Positions 16,353 through 25,243 are shown, counted from the stretch's first letter. The stretch is DNA of 64,000 bases from Mycobacterium sp. (GCA_021732005.1 JAKFVT010000042.1:1-64000); one strand, 5' to 3'. Numbers and translations are program-made. The notes: generated by a model from the sequence alone, not told the origin.

Positions 16353-17897
16353 ATGGCCCGATCAACGATCGGTCTGCGGATGGGAGCGGGAGTGGCTGCG
16401 GCCGCCGTCGCCCTCGGTGTAGTCCAATTGACAGCTGCTTTCTTCTCGCCGGCCGCCGACGCGCGTACCGCGGTGGGCACCGCGGTCATCAACGCGACGC
16501 CCGGGCCGGTGAAGGAATGGGCCATCCTGACCTTCGGAACGGCCGACAAACTGTTCCTCTCGGTGGCGGTCATCGCGGTGATCGGGGTGCTGGCCGCCGT
16601 CGCCGCAATCTGGGAGCGGTCTCGCATCCCGGTCGGCTCCGTGGCGTTCCTGCTGGCCGCCGTCGCCGGAAGCGCGGCAGTGCTGGCCCGGCCGGGCGCT
16701 GGGCTGGTCGACATAATCCCGACCCTGCTCGGCGCGGTCTGCGGGATCGCGGTCTTGCGGCTGCTCACCTCCGGCCGCATCGTCGACGGCCGTGCCAGCG
16801 ACGGCCGCGCCTCCGACGACACCGAGGTGGATACCGGACGCCGGCTGTCGCTCGCGACGCTCGGGTTCGCCGGACTCGGGTTGCTCGGCGGCGTCGCGGG
16901 CGTGGTGATCACCCGACGACTGCACTCGGTGTCCGGCGACCGGGACACCTTCGCGCTGCCCTCGGCCGCACCGCCGTCGCCGGTTCCCGCCGACGTCACA
17001 CCGAACGGCGTCCAACTGCCCAGCTTCATCACCGGCAACGGCGACTTCTACCGCATCGACACCGCTCTGAGCGTCCCGCAGCTCTCCCGTGCCGACTTCC
17101 GGCTGCGCATCCACGGGATGGTCGACCGCGAAATCACCTACACCTTCGACGATCTGAAGAAGTTCGAGCCGATCGAGAAGGTCGTGACGCTGACCTGCGT
17201 GTCCAACCCGGTCGGCGGCGATCTGATCTCCAATGCCACCTGGACCGGTTATCGGGTGAGGGACTTGTTGCGGGACAGCGGAATCCACACCGATGCCGAC
17301 ATGGTGCTGTCGACCTCGGTGGACGGGTTCACCGCGGGCACCCCGGTGGAGGCGCTCACCGACGGCCGCGACGCGATCCTGGCGATCGGGATGAACGGCG
17401 TGCCCCTGCCGGTCGAGCACGGCTATCCCGCCCGGTTGGTGGTGCCCGGTCTGTATGGCTACGTGTCGGCCACCAAGTGGGTGGTGGACTTGGAGTTGAC
17501 CCGCTTCGACCGGGTGCAGGCCTATTGGACCAAGCTCGGCTGGTCCGAGCGCGGCCCGATCAAGACCGAGTCGCGGATCGACGTGCCGCGCGACGGTCAG
17601 AAGGTGGCCAAGGGGCCGGTGACCTTCGGCGGGGTGGCGTGGGCGCAGAACCGGGGCGTGAAGGCCGTCGAGGTCCGCATCGACGACGGTCCTTGGCAGC
17701 CCGCGCAGCTGGGTGCGGCCTACTCGAACGACACCTGGCGGCTGTGGAGCTTCCCGTGGACGGCCACCCAGAGCGGGTTCCACACGATCACGGTCCGCGC
17801 CACCGACAACACGGGCGCGGTGCAGACCCCGGACCAGGCGCCACCGGCCCCCGACGGCGCGACGGGCTGGCACTCGGTGTCCTTCGAAGTCGGCTGA
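16353..17897 (+). CDS. Membrane-anchored molybdopterin oxidoreductase (sulfite oxidase family)
   Basis: A 514-residue protein. It has an N-terminal membrane part with about five hydrophobic helices (about 10-190), a linker, then a molybdopterin domain (about 215-400) with the Mo-ligating Cys282 in VVTLTCVSNPVGG, and a C-terminal Ig-like dimerisation domain (FGGVAWAQNRGVKAVEVRIDDGPWQPA to WHSVSFEV). The ATG at 16353 fits the start of the membrane segment; the long upstream open frame is antisense to the SDR gene. The catalytic part should face the outside. The substrate is unknown; relatives oxidise sulfite or reduce methionine sulfoxide. M. tuberculosis Rv0218 is a similar membrane protein (recalled). 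Confidence 0.88.
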   Translation: MARSTIGLRMGAGVAAAAVALGVVQLTAAFFSPAADARTAVGTAVINATPGPVKEWAILTFGTADKLFLSVAVIAVIGVLAAVAAIWERSRIPVGSVAFLLAAVAGSAAVLARPGAGLVDIIPTLLGAVCGIAVLRLLTSGRIVDGRASDGRASDDTEVDTGRRLSLATLGFAGLGLLGGVAGVVITRRLHSVSGDRDTFALPSAAPPSPVPADVTPNGVQLPSFITGNGDFYRIDTALSVPQLSRADFRLRIHGMVDREITYTFDDLKKFEPIEKVVTLTCVSNPVGGDLISNATWTGYRVRDLLRDSGIHTDADMVLSTSVDGFTAGTPVEALTDGRDAILAIGMNGVPLPVEHGYPARLVVPGLYGYVSATKWVVDLELTRFDRVQAYWTKLGWSERGPIKTESRIDVPRDGQKVAKGPVTFGGVAWAQNRGVKAVEVRIDDGPWQPAQLGAAYSNDTWRLWSFPWTATQSGFHTITVRATDNTGAVQTPDQAPPAPDGATGWHSVSFEVG

Positions 17898-17948
17898 CAC
17901 CGTGGTTGTCCCGGGCTGGTTGTCGTAGTGCCGTGCCAACCTGGAGGC

Positions 17949-19484
17949 ATGTTGCTCGGCGATGTCGTGGCCGCCTCCGCCGACGTGTCGGCGACGTCAT
18001 CGCGGCTGGCCAAGGTGGCGCGAATCGCCGAGCTGTTGTCGGGCGTCGGGGATCCGCGGGTGGTTCAGGTCGTGGTGTCGTGGCTGTGCGGTGACCTGCC
18101 GCAGCGTCAGATCGGGGTGGGCTGGGCGGCGCTGAGGTCACTGCCCGCACCGGCTGAGGAGTCCACTCTGACGGTGGTCGCAGTCGATGCGACGTTCACC
18201 GAGATCGGCGCCGTCGCGGGCAAGGGCTCCCAAGCCCGGCGGGCCGAGCTGCTCGGCGGGCTGTTCGGCGCGGCCACCGAGGCCGAGCAGGTGTTCCTGC
18301 GCCGGCTGCTGGGCGGCGAGTTGCGCCAAGGCGCACAGGCCGGGGTGATGGCCGACGCGGTGGCCAAGGCGGCCGGCCTGCCCGCCGCGGCCGTTCGCCG
18401 GGCAGCCATGCTCGGTGGCGATTTGCCTGCGGTGGCGGCCTCAGCGCTGACCGGCGGGGCTGACGCGCTCGATGACTTCACGCTGACGGTGGGCAGACCG
18501 GTCGGTCCGATGCTGGCACAGACCGCGACCGGCGTGGCCGACGCACTCGAACGCCTCAGCGGCGACGCCATTTTCGAGGCCAAGCTCGACGGCGCTCGTG
18601 TGCAGATCCACCGCGCGGGCGAGGACGTGACCGTCTACACCCGCAGCCTCGACGATGTGACGGCCCGACTGCCCGAGGTGGTGGACGCCGCGCTGGCGCT
18701 GCCGGTGACGTCCCTGATCGCCGACGGGGAGGCGATCGCTCTGCGCCCCGACAACCGCCCGCACCGGTTCCAGGTCACCGCATCCCGGTTCGGGAAGAGC
18801 ACTGATGTGGCCGCAGCCAGTGCGGCACAACCACTTTCGGTGTTCTTCTTCGACATCCTGCACCTCGACGGCGTCGACCTGCTCGACGAACCGACGCATG
18901 CCCGGCTCGCCGCACTGGACGCGATCGTGCCTGCCGATCAGCGCGTCGACCGGTTGGCGACCACGAATGCCTCTGCGGCACAGCAGTTCCTGAATGTGAC
19001 ACTGGCCGCCGGACACGAAGGCGTGATGGCCAAATCGCCCGCCTCCCCGTACGAGGCGGGCCGCCGGGGTGCCGGCTGGCTGAAGGTCAAGCCGGTGCAC
19101 ACCCTTGATCTGGTGGTGCTGGCGGTGGAATGGGGCTCGGGCCGGCGGACCGGCAAGCTGTCGAACATCCATCTGGGCGCCCGTGATCCGGACAGCGGTG
19201 ACTTCGTGATGCTGGGCAAGACGTTCAAGGGCATGACCGACGCGATGCTGGACTGGCAGACCGCGCGGTTCAGCGAACTGGCAACCGGTCCGCTCGACAA
19301 GTACGTGGTACCGGTCCGGCCCGAGCAGGTCGTCGAGATCGCGTTCGACGGCGTGCAGGGCTCCAGCCGGTATCCCGCCGGAATGGCGCTGCGCTTCGCG
19401 CGGGTGCTGCGGTACCGCGACGACAAGAGCCCGGCTGAGGCCGACACCGTCGACACGGTGCGCGCGTTCTACGAGCGCGACTGA
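17949..19484 (+). CDS. ligB: ATP-dependent DNA ligase LigB
   Basis: A 511-residue ATP-dependent DNA ligase. It has an N-terminal helical DNA-binding domain (about 1-180), a nucleotidyltransferase domain with adenylation lysine Lys212 in EAKLDGARVQIHR, motifs SLDDVTARLPEV, DGEAIAL and FFFDILHLDG, the lysine pair in GWLKVKPVHTLDLVVLAVEWG, and an OB-fold C-terminus. It matches the recalled M. tuberculosis LigB (Rv3062) throughout. It is dispensable in mycobacteria, with LigA the replicative ligase, and is thought to act in repair. The ATG at 17949 has ribosome site CTGGAGG. The stop is followed 13 bases later by copy 1 of a 56-bp repeat. Confidence 0.95.
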   Translation: MLLGDVVAASADVSATSSRLAKVARIAELLSGVGDPRVVQVVVSWLCGDLPQRQIGVGWAALRSLPAPAEESTLTVVAVDATFTEIGAVAGKGSQARRAELLGGLFGAATEAEQVFLRRLLGGELRQGAQAGVMADAVAKAAGLPAAAVRRAAMLGGDLPAVAASALTGGADALDDFTLTVGRPVGPMLAQTATGVADALERLSGDAIFEAKLDGARVQIHRAGEDVTVYTRSLDDVTARLPEVVDAALALPVTSLIADGEAIALRPDNRPHRFQVTASRFGKSTDVAAASAAQPLSVFFFDILHLDGVDLLDEPTHARLAALDAIVPADQRVDRLATTNASAAQQFLNVTLAAGHEGVMAKSPASPYEAGRRGAGWLKVKPVHTLDLVVLAVEWGSGRRTGKLSNIHLGARDPDSGDFVMLGKTFKGMTDAMLDWQTARFSELATGPLDKYVVPVRPEQVVEIAFDGVQGSSRYPAGMALRFARVLRYRDDKSPAEADTVDTVRAFYERD

Positions 19485-19497
19485 CGCCGCTCGCACC

Positions 19498-19553
19498 CAC
19501 CGAGCCTGTAGTTACCGAGCCCTCTACTCGCACTTCTTCGCGGCAACAACAGC
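19498..19553. repeat. 56-bp direct repeat, copy 1
   Basis: This is identical over 56 bases to 21288-21343, and similarity extends about 6 bases further left with one mismatch. It begins CACCGAGCCTGTAGTTACCG and ends CAACAACAGC. It contains two ACCGAGCC units and small inverted elements (GTAG/CTAC, CGAG/CTCG). It sits between the convergent ends of ligB and the FAD monooxygenase. Confidence 0.9.
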
Positions 19554-19554
19554 C

Positions 19555-21150
19555 TCAGTGCGCCGTGTTCTGCGAAAAGGCCAACAGCCAGCCGTCATTG
19601 GTGCGCACCGCGACGCTGGTGTTGCGACGGGTCCGCCAGTGGAGTCGTCCGGTGATCGCGGTGCGGGCTTGGATCAACGCCACGTCGGGTGTGAGGTAAC
19701 GCAGTCGGGTGATGTGGGTTGGCGCCCTGCGCCGATGCGCCTGACGGTCGACGAGCGCACGGATGGCCTGTTCATCGGTTCCGTCGAGCGACGAGTGCGA
19801 CGGGGCAGGCTGGGCATAGGGTGTCGCGCGTGGGGGGCGGAGGTTCGCGAGCAGGACTCGCGCGAGAAACTTCCCGTCCCGCAGACGCGCGGGTGGGTCG
19901 ATAAGACCGCGGACCCGCAGAATCTGCTCAGCCACAGCGATGTCGGTGCCGGCAGCTCGCAGCACCGCACGTTGCATCCAGGTCTGTGTTCGACGCAGCG
20001 CGGCGGACTGTGGTTGATCGGTGGCCCGGTTGACCGCCCATACCGGTCCGATGTGTTCGGCCGCGGCTCGATAGAAGCGCCGAGGCAAATCGGCGGCGCC
20101 CGCGCGCAGACAGTCGCGCAACGAAAGCGCTTGCAGAGCAGCCATGGTCATACCTTGGCCATGGAGCGGGTTGAGGCTGCACAGAGCGTCGCCGAGGACA
20201 ACCAGACCCGTTGGTAGGTCGGGCATTTGTTCATAGCGTCGCCACACCGCGCCGGTGTTGCGTGAGATCGAGATCTCCCCCATACACGTCGCGTCGCGCA
20301 GTCCGGCCACCATCTCGGCGGGCAGTATCCGCTCGACCATTCGCATCATCTCCGCGAAACTGGTTGGCGGCGTTCCGCATTCATCCAAACAGGAAACCGC
20401 CACCATCCAGGTGTCGTGTTCGTATGCGACGAGCATCGCTCCCGGCGCCTGCCTGCCCTGATTGACGAAGACCAGCCGCTGCCGGATACGCCCCGGCGGG
20501 ATACGCAGGAGCTGACTGGAGTATCCCCCGGTCGACGGGACCCGTTTCTCGGGCACCATACCGAAACCCTGGTTCGCCAGGAAGCGTGCGGAGCACGCTG
20601 CGCGCCCGGTGGCGTCGACAACCAGCTCGGCGCGGAGGATCGACGCGCTGCCGGTCTCGCGGTCGATGATCCGCACACCGGTCACCGAACCGTCCGCAAG
20701 TACCGGTCCCACGATGTTCCGCTGCCCGATGACGGTCACATTCGGCAGCCCGTTCACGCGTCGGCGCAGATGAAACTCGAGGAATGGCCGACTGGCTTGG
20801 CATGCCGACACTGCTTGCGGATCTGCCAGGTGGCCAACGGGATTGAGCTCATGATCTCCGATGCGCACATAAACCCGCGACAAGTCGTCGCTGTCGTCGA
20901 CGACGGCCCCGTCAGCCCCCATCTCGGTCAGGATTCCGGGAAACAGCTCACCGATCGCCTGCGTGCCGCGGCTCAGAAGGCTGTGCAGATGACGTCCCTG
21001 CGGCACTCCAGTGCGCTGCTCGGCGCGATCGGGCAACGTGTCACGTTCCACCACGGTGACCGACGCATAGAACTCCGACAGCACCCGCGCCGCGAGCAGC
21101 CCTGCCAGCCCGGCGCCCAGAACAACCGCGTGCGAACCCGATTCGGCCAT
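19555..21150 (-). CDS. FAD-dependent monooxygenase with a remnant NTF2-like tail
   Basis: A 531-residue flavoprotein of the group A FAD monooxygenase/geranylgeranyl-reductase type. The N-terminal Rossmann motif is GAGLAGLLAARVL with the acidic end VVERD. VVDATGR and the FAD ribityl motif GLVVLGDALCSLNPLHGQGMTMA follow. The C-terminal 75 residues (DEQAIRALVDRQAHRRR then ITRLRYLTPDVALIQAR and GGWLLAFSQNT-like end) look like a SnoaL/SgcJ domain lacking its middle. The ATG at 21150 has an excellent GGAGGT ribosome site. The gene is bracketed by a 56-bp direct repeat and separates ligB from cstA, which are adjacent in M. tuberculosis, so it appears inserted. Confidence 0.85.
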   Translation of the reverse strand: MAESGSHAVVLGAGLAGLLAARVLSEFYASVTVVERDTLPDRAEQRTGVPQGRHLHSLLSRGTQAIGELFPGILTEMGADGAVVDDSDDLSRVYVRIGDHELNPVGHLADPQAVSACQASRPFLEFHLRRRVNGLPNVTVIGQRNIVGPVLADGSVTGVRIIDRETGSASILRAELVVDATGRAACSARFLANQGFGMVPEKRVPSTGGYSSQLLRIPPGRIRQRLVFVNQGRQAPGAMLVAYEHDTWMVAVSCLDECGTPPTSFAEMMRMVERILPAEMVAGLRDATCMGEISISRNTGAVWRRYEQMPDLPTGLVVLGDALCSLNPLHGQGMTMAALQALSLRDCLRAGAADLPRRFYRAAAEHIGPVWAVNRATDQPQSAALRRTQTWMQRAVLRAAGTDIAVAEQILRVRGLIDPPARLRDGKFLARVLLANLRPPRATPYAQPAPSHSSLDGTDEQAIRALVDRQAHRRRAPTHITRLRYLTPDVALIQARTAITGRLHWRTRRNTSVAVRTNDGWLLAFSQNTAH

Positions 21151-21215
21151 GTGGTCACCTCCGTCCCGGCACACCGTGCGGTGCCGTGCGCAGCTACGAG
21201 CAGTGACCCTACCCC

Positions 21216-21241
21216 AAGTTTAAGAAAAATAAGGGAAACTT
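21216..21241. promoter_or_regulatory. AT-rich inverted repeat upstream of the FAD monooxygenase
   Basis: AAGTTT (21216-21221) and AAACTT (21236-21241) form an inverted repeat around a purine-rich AT stretch (AAGAAAAATAAGGG), 66 bases upstream of the monooxygenase start. The composition stands out strongly from the GC-rich surroundings. It probably holds the promoter or an operator for the minus-strand gene. Confidence 0.45.
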
Positions 21242-21287
21242 ATGGACATTCTAAGGAGATGCTCCGCCGAGCGCAGGTCGCCGCACT

Positions 21288-21343
21288 CACCGAGCCTGTA
21301 GTTACCGAGCCCTCTACTCGCACTTCTTCGCGGCAACAACAGC
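21288..21343. repeat. 56-bp direct repeat, copy 2
   Basis: A second perfect copy of 19498-19553, spaced 1790 bases away in the same orientation. It lies 26 bases beyond the stop of the GNAT-AAA gene. Both copies are therefore just downstream of a gene end, consistent with one original intergenic element that was duplicated when the FAD monooxygenase block entered. Confidence 0.9.
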
Positions 21344-21369
21344 TTCGGCGAGATCTCGCCGAAGCACGA

Positions 21370-22612
21370 CTACACGCGAGCGAAATCGGTTTTGCCGCGC
21401 TCGAATTCGGCCAGCATGTCAGCGGTCAGGGTCGGCCTGACCTCCCCGATCGCACAGAGGTAGTCCTCGGTGGTGGCCGGCTGGCCGAGACCGTGGCGCA
21501 TCTCGCGCTCGAAGGCGGCCTGCGAACCCTTGCGCGCGGCGAACTCGATGTCGGCCGGGGTGAAGAACTCTGAGGCACCGACCAGACCGTCGACGTCGAC
21601 ATGGACCAGCGCCTTGCCGAGGTAGCGCTGCCACACCGCCCGGCGAGCCGGTTGATCCGGCGGCCCCACCGGGATCACGTAGTCGAAACGGCCGGGCCGC
21701 AGAAACGCCGAGTCCAGGGAGTGGACGGCGTTGGTGGCGCACACCAGCAGCCGGTTGTCCTTCTGCCGGAACGCCGGGATCAGCTTCAGTAGTTCGTTGG
21801 TGACACCCAGCTCAGCGGTGGTCGCACCGGACCGTGCGGTCGCGATCTCCTCCACCTCGTCGATGAACAGCACCAGCTCGTCGAGTTCGGCCAGTTCCGC
21901 GAAGGCCTCCCGCAGCGAAGCCGCCAGACCACCACTGCCGGGTGGCTGCCAGCCGCGACGAGATCGCCTTCGCGAAGCTCGTCTTGCCGGTTCCGGGCGG
22001 TCCGAACAGGATCACCGCTTTCGGCGGCTGCACCCCGTAGCGCTCAGCGACGTCCGGGTGCGCCAGCGGGTCGACGATGCGGCGCTCGATGATCTGCTTC
22101 TCCTGCTCCATGCCGGCCATCTCGTCGAACAGGTCGGGCGGCAGGAACTGACCGCCGAGTTCGTCGAGCAAGTTCGCCTGGTCCAGGCCGAGATGCTCGA
22201 CCATCTCGAAATAGACCAAGCCCTCCCGGCGGGCGTAGCCGGAGTTCTCCATCGCCGCCGCCCCGGTGGCCCCGTCGGGCAGCACCGCGCAGATCCGTCG
22301 CACCCCCTGCGCGCGCAGCCGCCGCTCCAGGTCTCCGAGCAGTGCGCTCCCGATGCCGCGATAGCGCCACCGCGTGCCGAGCGCGACCAGCAGAATCCAG
22401 GCCCGTTCACCCTGGGTTTGCGCTACGGCCATGGCGACCACCTCGTCGCCCACTTCGGCCACCACGGCCGGCTGCCCGGAACGCGCGGCGGCCATCACCT
22501 CGGCAACGGTGAACACCGGCTCACCCGAGCCGGGTGCACGGCTCTGATCCCACACCTGGATCGCCTGGTCGATGTCGTCATCGCGGTAGTCGCGCAAACG
22601 CCACGGCGGCAT
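21370..22612 (-). pseudogene. GNAT-AAA ATPase fusion, frameshifted
   Basis: Two overlapping minus-strand frames together encode one protein. The first, from ATG 22612 (ribosome site GAGGAGG), has a GNAT acetyltransferase domain (LVALGTRWRYRGIGSALLGDLERRLRAQG), a linker, and an AAA module with Walker A FGPPGTGKTS. The other frame then supplies GGLAASLREAFAELAELDELV, Walker B LFIDEVEEIA, sensor 1 ATNAV and the arginine-finger region FLRPGRFDYV. The shift is near 21925-21955. Relatives carry about a dozen more residues between an SRL and the GGLA element, so a small deletion probably caused the shift (inference). A sequencing error cannot be excluded. No intact product is expected from this sequence. 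Confidence 0.8.
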
Positions 22613-22704
22613 GGCCCACCTCCTCGGTTGCGATCGAGGGTGACGGCAGAAGCCGTACGGGACATCCCCCAAGCGGGTGGTCTTCGGGTGGGACGGACTG
22701 GTCA

Positions 22705-22744
22705 GAGACCCGCCGAAATCCGCCCCAATTGGAGACCCGCCGAA
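22705..22744 (+). promoter_or_regulatory. 13-bp direct repeats in the cstA upstream region
   Basis: GAGACCCGCCGAA occurs at 22705-22717 and again at 22732-22744, 27 bases apart, 64 bases and more before the cstA start. The 195-bp gap between the GNAT-AAA gene and cstA contains no gene. Paired direct repeats here could bind a regulator of carbon-starvation response (inference). Confidence 0.4.
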
Positions 22745-22807
22745 CCTGTGAATGAAAGGATCACCGCACGGCCCGACACTGCACATCTGGCGCAAGGGAG
22801 AAACACA

Positions 22808-25102
22808 GTGGCTGCACCGACCGGCGCGCCGTCGGAACACCTGGAAGAAATCAGGGGCGACATCACCTACGTCCGCACCGACCCTGATCTGCCGCCGGTC
22901 GCCATTGTCGACCGCTCACCGATCACGCTCCGGCACAAGCTGATCTTCGGCGCCGTCGCGGTCCTTGGTGCGGTCGCGTGGGCGATCATCGCGTTCTTCC
23001 GCGGCGAGACCGTCAACGCGGTGTGGTTCGTCATCGCGGCGATCTGCACCTACGTCATCGGATACCGGTTCTACGCCCGGCTCATCGAGATGAAGATCGT
23101 GCGGCCGCGCGACGACAACGCCACTCCGGCCGAGATCTTGGAGAACGGCACCGATTACATGCCCACCGACCGGCGGGTGCTGTTCGGTCACCACTTCGCC
23201 GCGATCGCCGGGGCGGGCCCGCTCGTCGGACCGGTGCTGGCCATGCAGATGGGCTATCTGCCCGGCACGATCTGGATCATTGTCGGCGCGGTGTTCGCCG
23301 GCTGCGTCCAGGACTATCTGGTGCTGGCGATCTCTACCCGCCGCCGCGGACGGTCCCTCGGCCAGATGGCCCGCGACGAGCTAGGTGCGTTCGGCGGGGC
23401 GGCGGCGATCATCGCGGTCCTGGCCATCATGGTGATCCTGCTGGCGGTGCTGGCGCTGGTCGTGGTCGGCGCGCTCGCGGAAAGCCCGTGGGGGGTGTTC
23501 TCCATCGCGATGACGATTCCGATCGCCATCTTCATGGGCCTTTATCTGCGTTTCCTGCGGCCGGGACGAGTCTCCGAAGTCTCCTTGATCGGCGTCGCCC
23601 TGCTGCTGCTTGCCGTCGCCAGCGGCGGGTGGGTTGCCGGAACCGATTGGGGCACAGACTGGTTCACGCTGTCCAAGGTCACCCTGTCGTGGTGCATCAT
23701 CGTCTACGGCCTTGCCGCCTCGGTGCTGCCGGTGTGGTTCCTGCTGGCGCCGCGCGATTACCTGTCGACGTTCATGAAGGTCGGCACCATCGCGCTGCTG
23801 GCGGTCGGCATCCTGCTGGCCCGACCGATCATGGAAGCGCCGGCGGTGTCCAAGTTCGCCGAGAGCGGCTCCGGTCCGGTGTTCGCCGGCTCGCTGTTCC
23901 CGTTCCTGTTCATCACCATCGCCTGCGGCGCGCTGTCGGGTTTCCACTCGCTGATCTCGTCGGGCACCACGCCCAAGCTTCTGGAGAAGGAAAGCCAGAT
24001 GCGCTTGATCGGCTACGGCGGCATGCTCACCGAGTCGTTCGTGGCGATCATGGCGCTGATCACCGCCGCGATCCTCAATCAGCACCTCTATTTCGCGATC
24101 AACGCGCCGTCGGCCCAGACCGGCGCGACGGCCGAGACGGCAGCCAAGTACGTCAACGGCCTTGGCCTGTCCGGCGCCCCGATCACCCCGGGTGAGATCA
24201 ATGACGCCGCCGCGAGTGTCGGTGAGCACTCGATCATCTCGCGCACCGGTGGGGCACCGACGCTGGCGTTCGGCATGTCCGAGGTGCTGCACCAGGTGTT
24301 CGGCGGACCGGGGCTGAGGGCGTTCTGGTACCACTTCGCGATCATGTTCGAGGCGCTGTTCATTTTGACCACCGTCGACGCCGGAACCCGGGTCGCCCGG
24401 TTCATGCTCTCCGACGGACTGGCCAACCTCGGCGGCCCGTTCACGCGGCTGCGCAATCCGAGCTGGCGGGTTGGGGCATGGATCTGCAGTGTCCTGGTCG
24501 TCGCCGGCTGGGGGTCGATCCTGCTGATGGGTGTCACCGATCCCCTCGGCGGAATCAACACGCTGTTCCCGCTGTTCGGCATCGCCAATCAGCTGCTGGC
24601 CGCGATCGCGCTGACCGTCGTGACGGTCGTGGTGATCAAGCGGGGTCTGCTGAAGTGGGCGTGGATTCCGGCGATCCCGCTGCTGTGGGATTTGACTGTC
24701 ACGCTCACGGCGTCGTGGCAGAAGATCTTCTCCGGCGATCCCAAGCTGGGCTACTGGACGCAGCACTTCCAGTACCGCGCCGCCGCGGAGGCGGGCAAGA
24801 CGGCCTTCGGATCGGCCAAGAACGCCGACCAGCTGCACGCCGTCATCCGCAACACCTTCATCCAGGGCACGCTGTCGATCGTGTTCGCCGCCGCGGTGGT
24901 CATCGTGTTCGCCGTCGGCGTCATCGTGGCGTTGCGGGCCATCCGGGGCGGCGGCCCCCCGCTGAGCGACGACACCCCGGTGCCGTCGAAAATCTTCGGG
25001 CCGTCCGGCCTGATTTCCACCTCCGCGGAGAAGGAGGTGCAGAAGGAATGGGACGCGCTATCCGCGCAGCACGCCAAATCCGTTGGTACGTCGGCGCATT
25101 GA
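22808..25102 (+). CDS. cstA: CstA carbon starvation / peptide or pyruvate transporter
   Basis: A 764-residue polytopic inner-membrane protein of the CstA family with well over a dozen hydrophobic helices. Diagnostic segments are DYMPTDRRVLFGHHFAAIAGAGPLVGPVLAMQ, GVFAGCVQDYLVLAIS, ACGALSGFHSLISSGTTPK and the C-terminal FNTLFPLFGIANQLLAA-like stretch. Members import peptides or pyruvate, often in starvation. The GTG at 22808 is used because the longer frame upstream is antisense to the GNAT-AAA gene, and GGGAG lies 8 bases before it. It corresponds to Rv3063. The 3' end overlaps the start of a ybdD-type gene. Confidence 0.95.
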   Translation: MAAPTGAPSEHLEEIRGDITYVRTDPDLPPVAIVDRSPITLRHKLIFGAVAVLGAVAWAIIAFFRGETVNAVWFVIAAICTYVIGYRFYARLIEMKIVRPRDDNATPAEILENGTDYMPTDRRVLFGHHFAAIAGAGPLVGPVLAMQMGYLPGTIWIIVGAVFAGCVQDYLVLAISTRRRGRSLGQMARDELGAFGGAAAIIAVLAIMVILLAVLALVVVGALAESPWGVFSIAMTIPIAIFMGLYLRFLRPGRVSEVSLIGVALLLLAVASGGWVAGTDWGTDWFTLSKVTLSWCIIVYGLAASVLPVWFLLAPRDYLSTFMKVGTIALLAVGILLARPIMEAPAVSKFAESGSGPVFAGSLFPFLFITIACGALSGFHSLISSGTTPKLLEKESQMRLIGYGGMLTESFVAIMALITAAILNQHLYFAINAPSAQTGATAETAAKYVNGLGLSGAPITPGEINDAAASVGEHSIISRTGGAPTLAFGMSEVLHQVFGGPGLRAFWYHFAIMFEALFILTTVDAGTRVARFMLSDGLANLGGPFTRLRNPSWRVGAWICSVLVVAGWGSILLMGVTDPLGGINTLFPLFGIANQLLAAIALTVVTVVVIKRGLLKWAWIPAIPLLWDLTVTLTASWQKIFSGDPKLGYWTQHFQYRAAAEAGKTAFGSAKNADQLHAVIRNTFIQGTLSIVFAAAVVIVFAVGVIVALRAIRGGGPPLSDDTPVPSKIFGPSGLISTSAEKEVQKEWDALSAQHAKSVGTSAH

Positions 25103-25239
25103 TGGGCGATAGTCACTACCGCCGCTACGTCGAGCACCATGCCCGCACCCATCCGGGTGAGCCTGTGATGAGCGAGGCACAGTACTGGCGTAAGCGGCAC
25201 AGCGACGCTGACGCCAACCCGAGCGCCCGCTGCTGCTAG
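25048..25239 (+). CDS. YbdD/YjiX-family small protein
   Basis: A 63-residue protein starting inside the last 55 bases of cstA in another frame. It reads MGRAIRAARQIRWYVGALMGDSHYRRYVEHHARTHPGEP in two parts and ends in ARCC, the conserved terminal Cys pair of the YbdD/YjiX family. An AAGGAGGT ribosome site inside cstA is spaced 9 bases from the ATG. In enterobacteria the homologues are encoded with CstA or BtsT and are needed for transport, so it is probably the CstA partner. Confidence 0.88.
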   Translation: MGRAIRAARQIRWYVGALMGDSHYRRYVEHHARTHPGEPVMSEAQYWRKRHSDADANPSARCC

Positions 25240-25243
25240 CCGG

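Noticed and set aside
16362..17939. 525-codon minus-strand frame opposite the molybdopterin oxidoreductase
   Set aside because: Antisense to a gene with a clear Mo-ligand motif; no family pattern.
19498..21343. 56-bp repeats considered as tRNA-derived attachment sites
   Set aside because: The repeat does not fold as a tRNA end and no integrase gene lies between the copies.
23381..24838. 485-codon minus-strand frame opposite cstA
   Set aside because: Arg/Gln/His-rich antisense of a well-defined transporter gene; no motifs.
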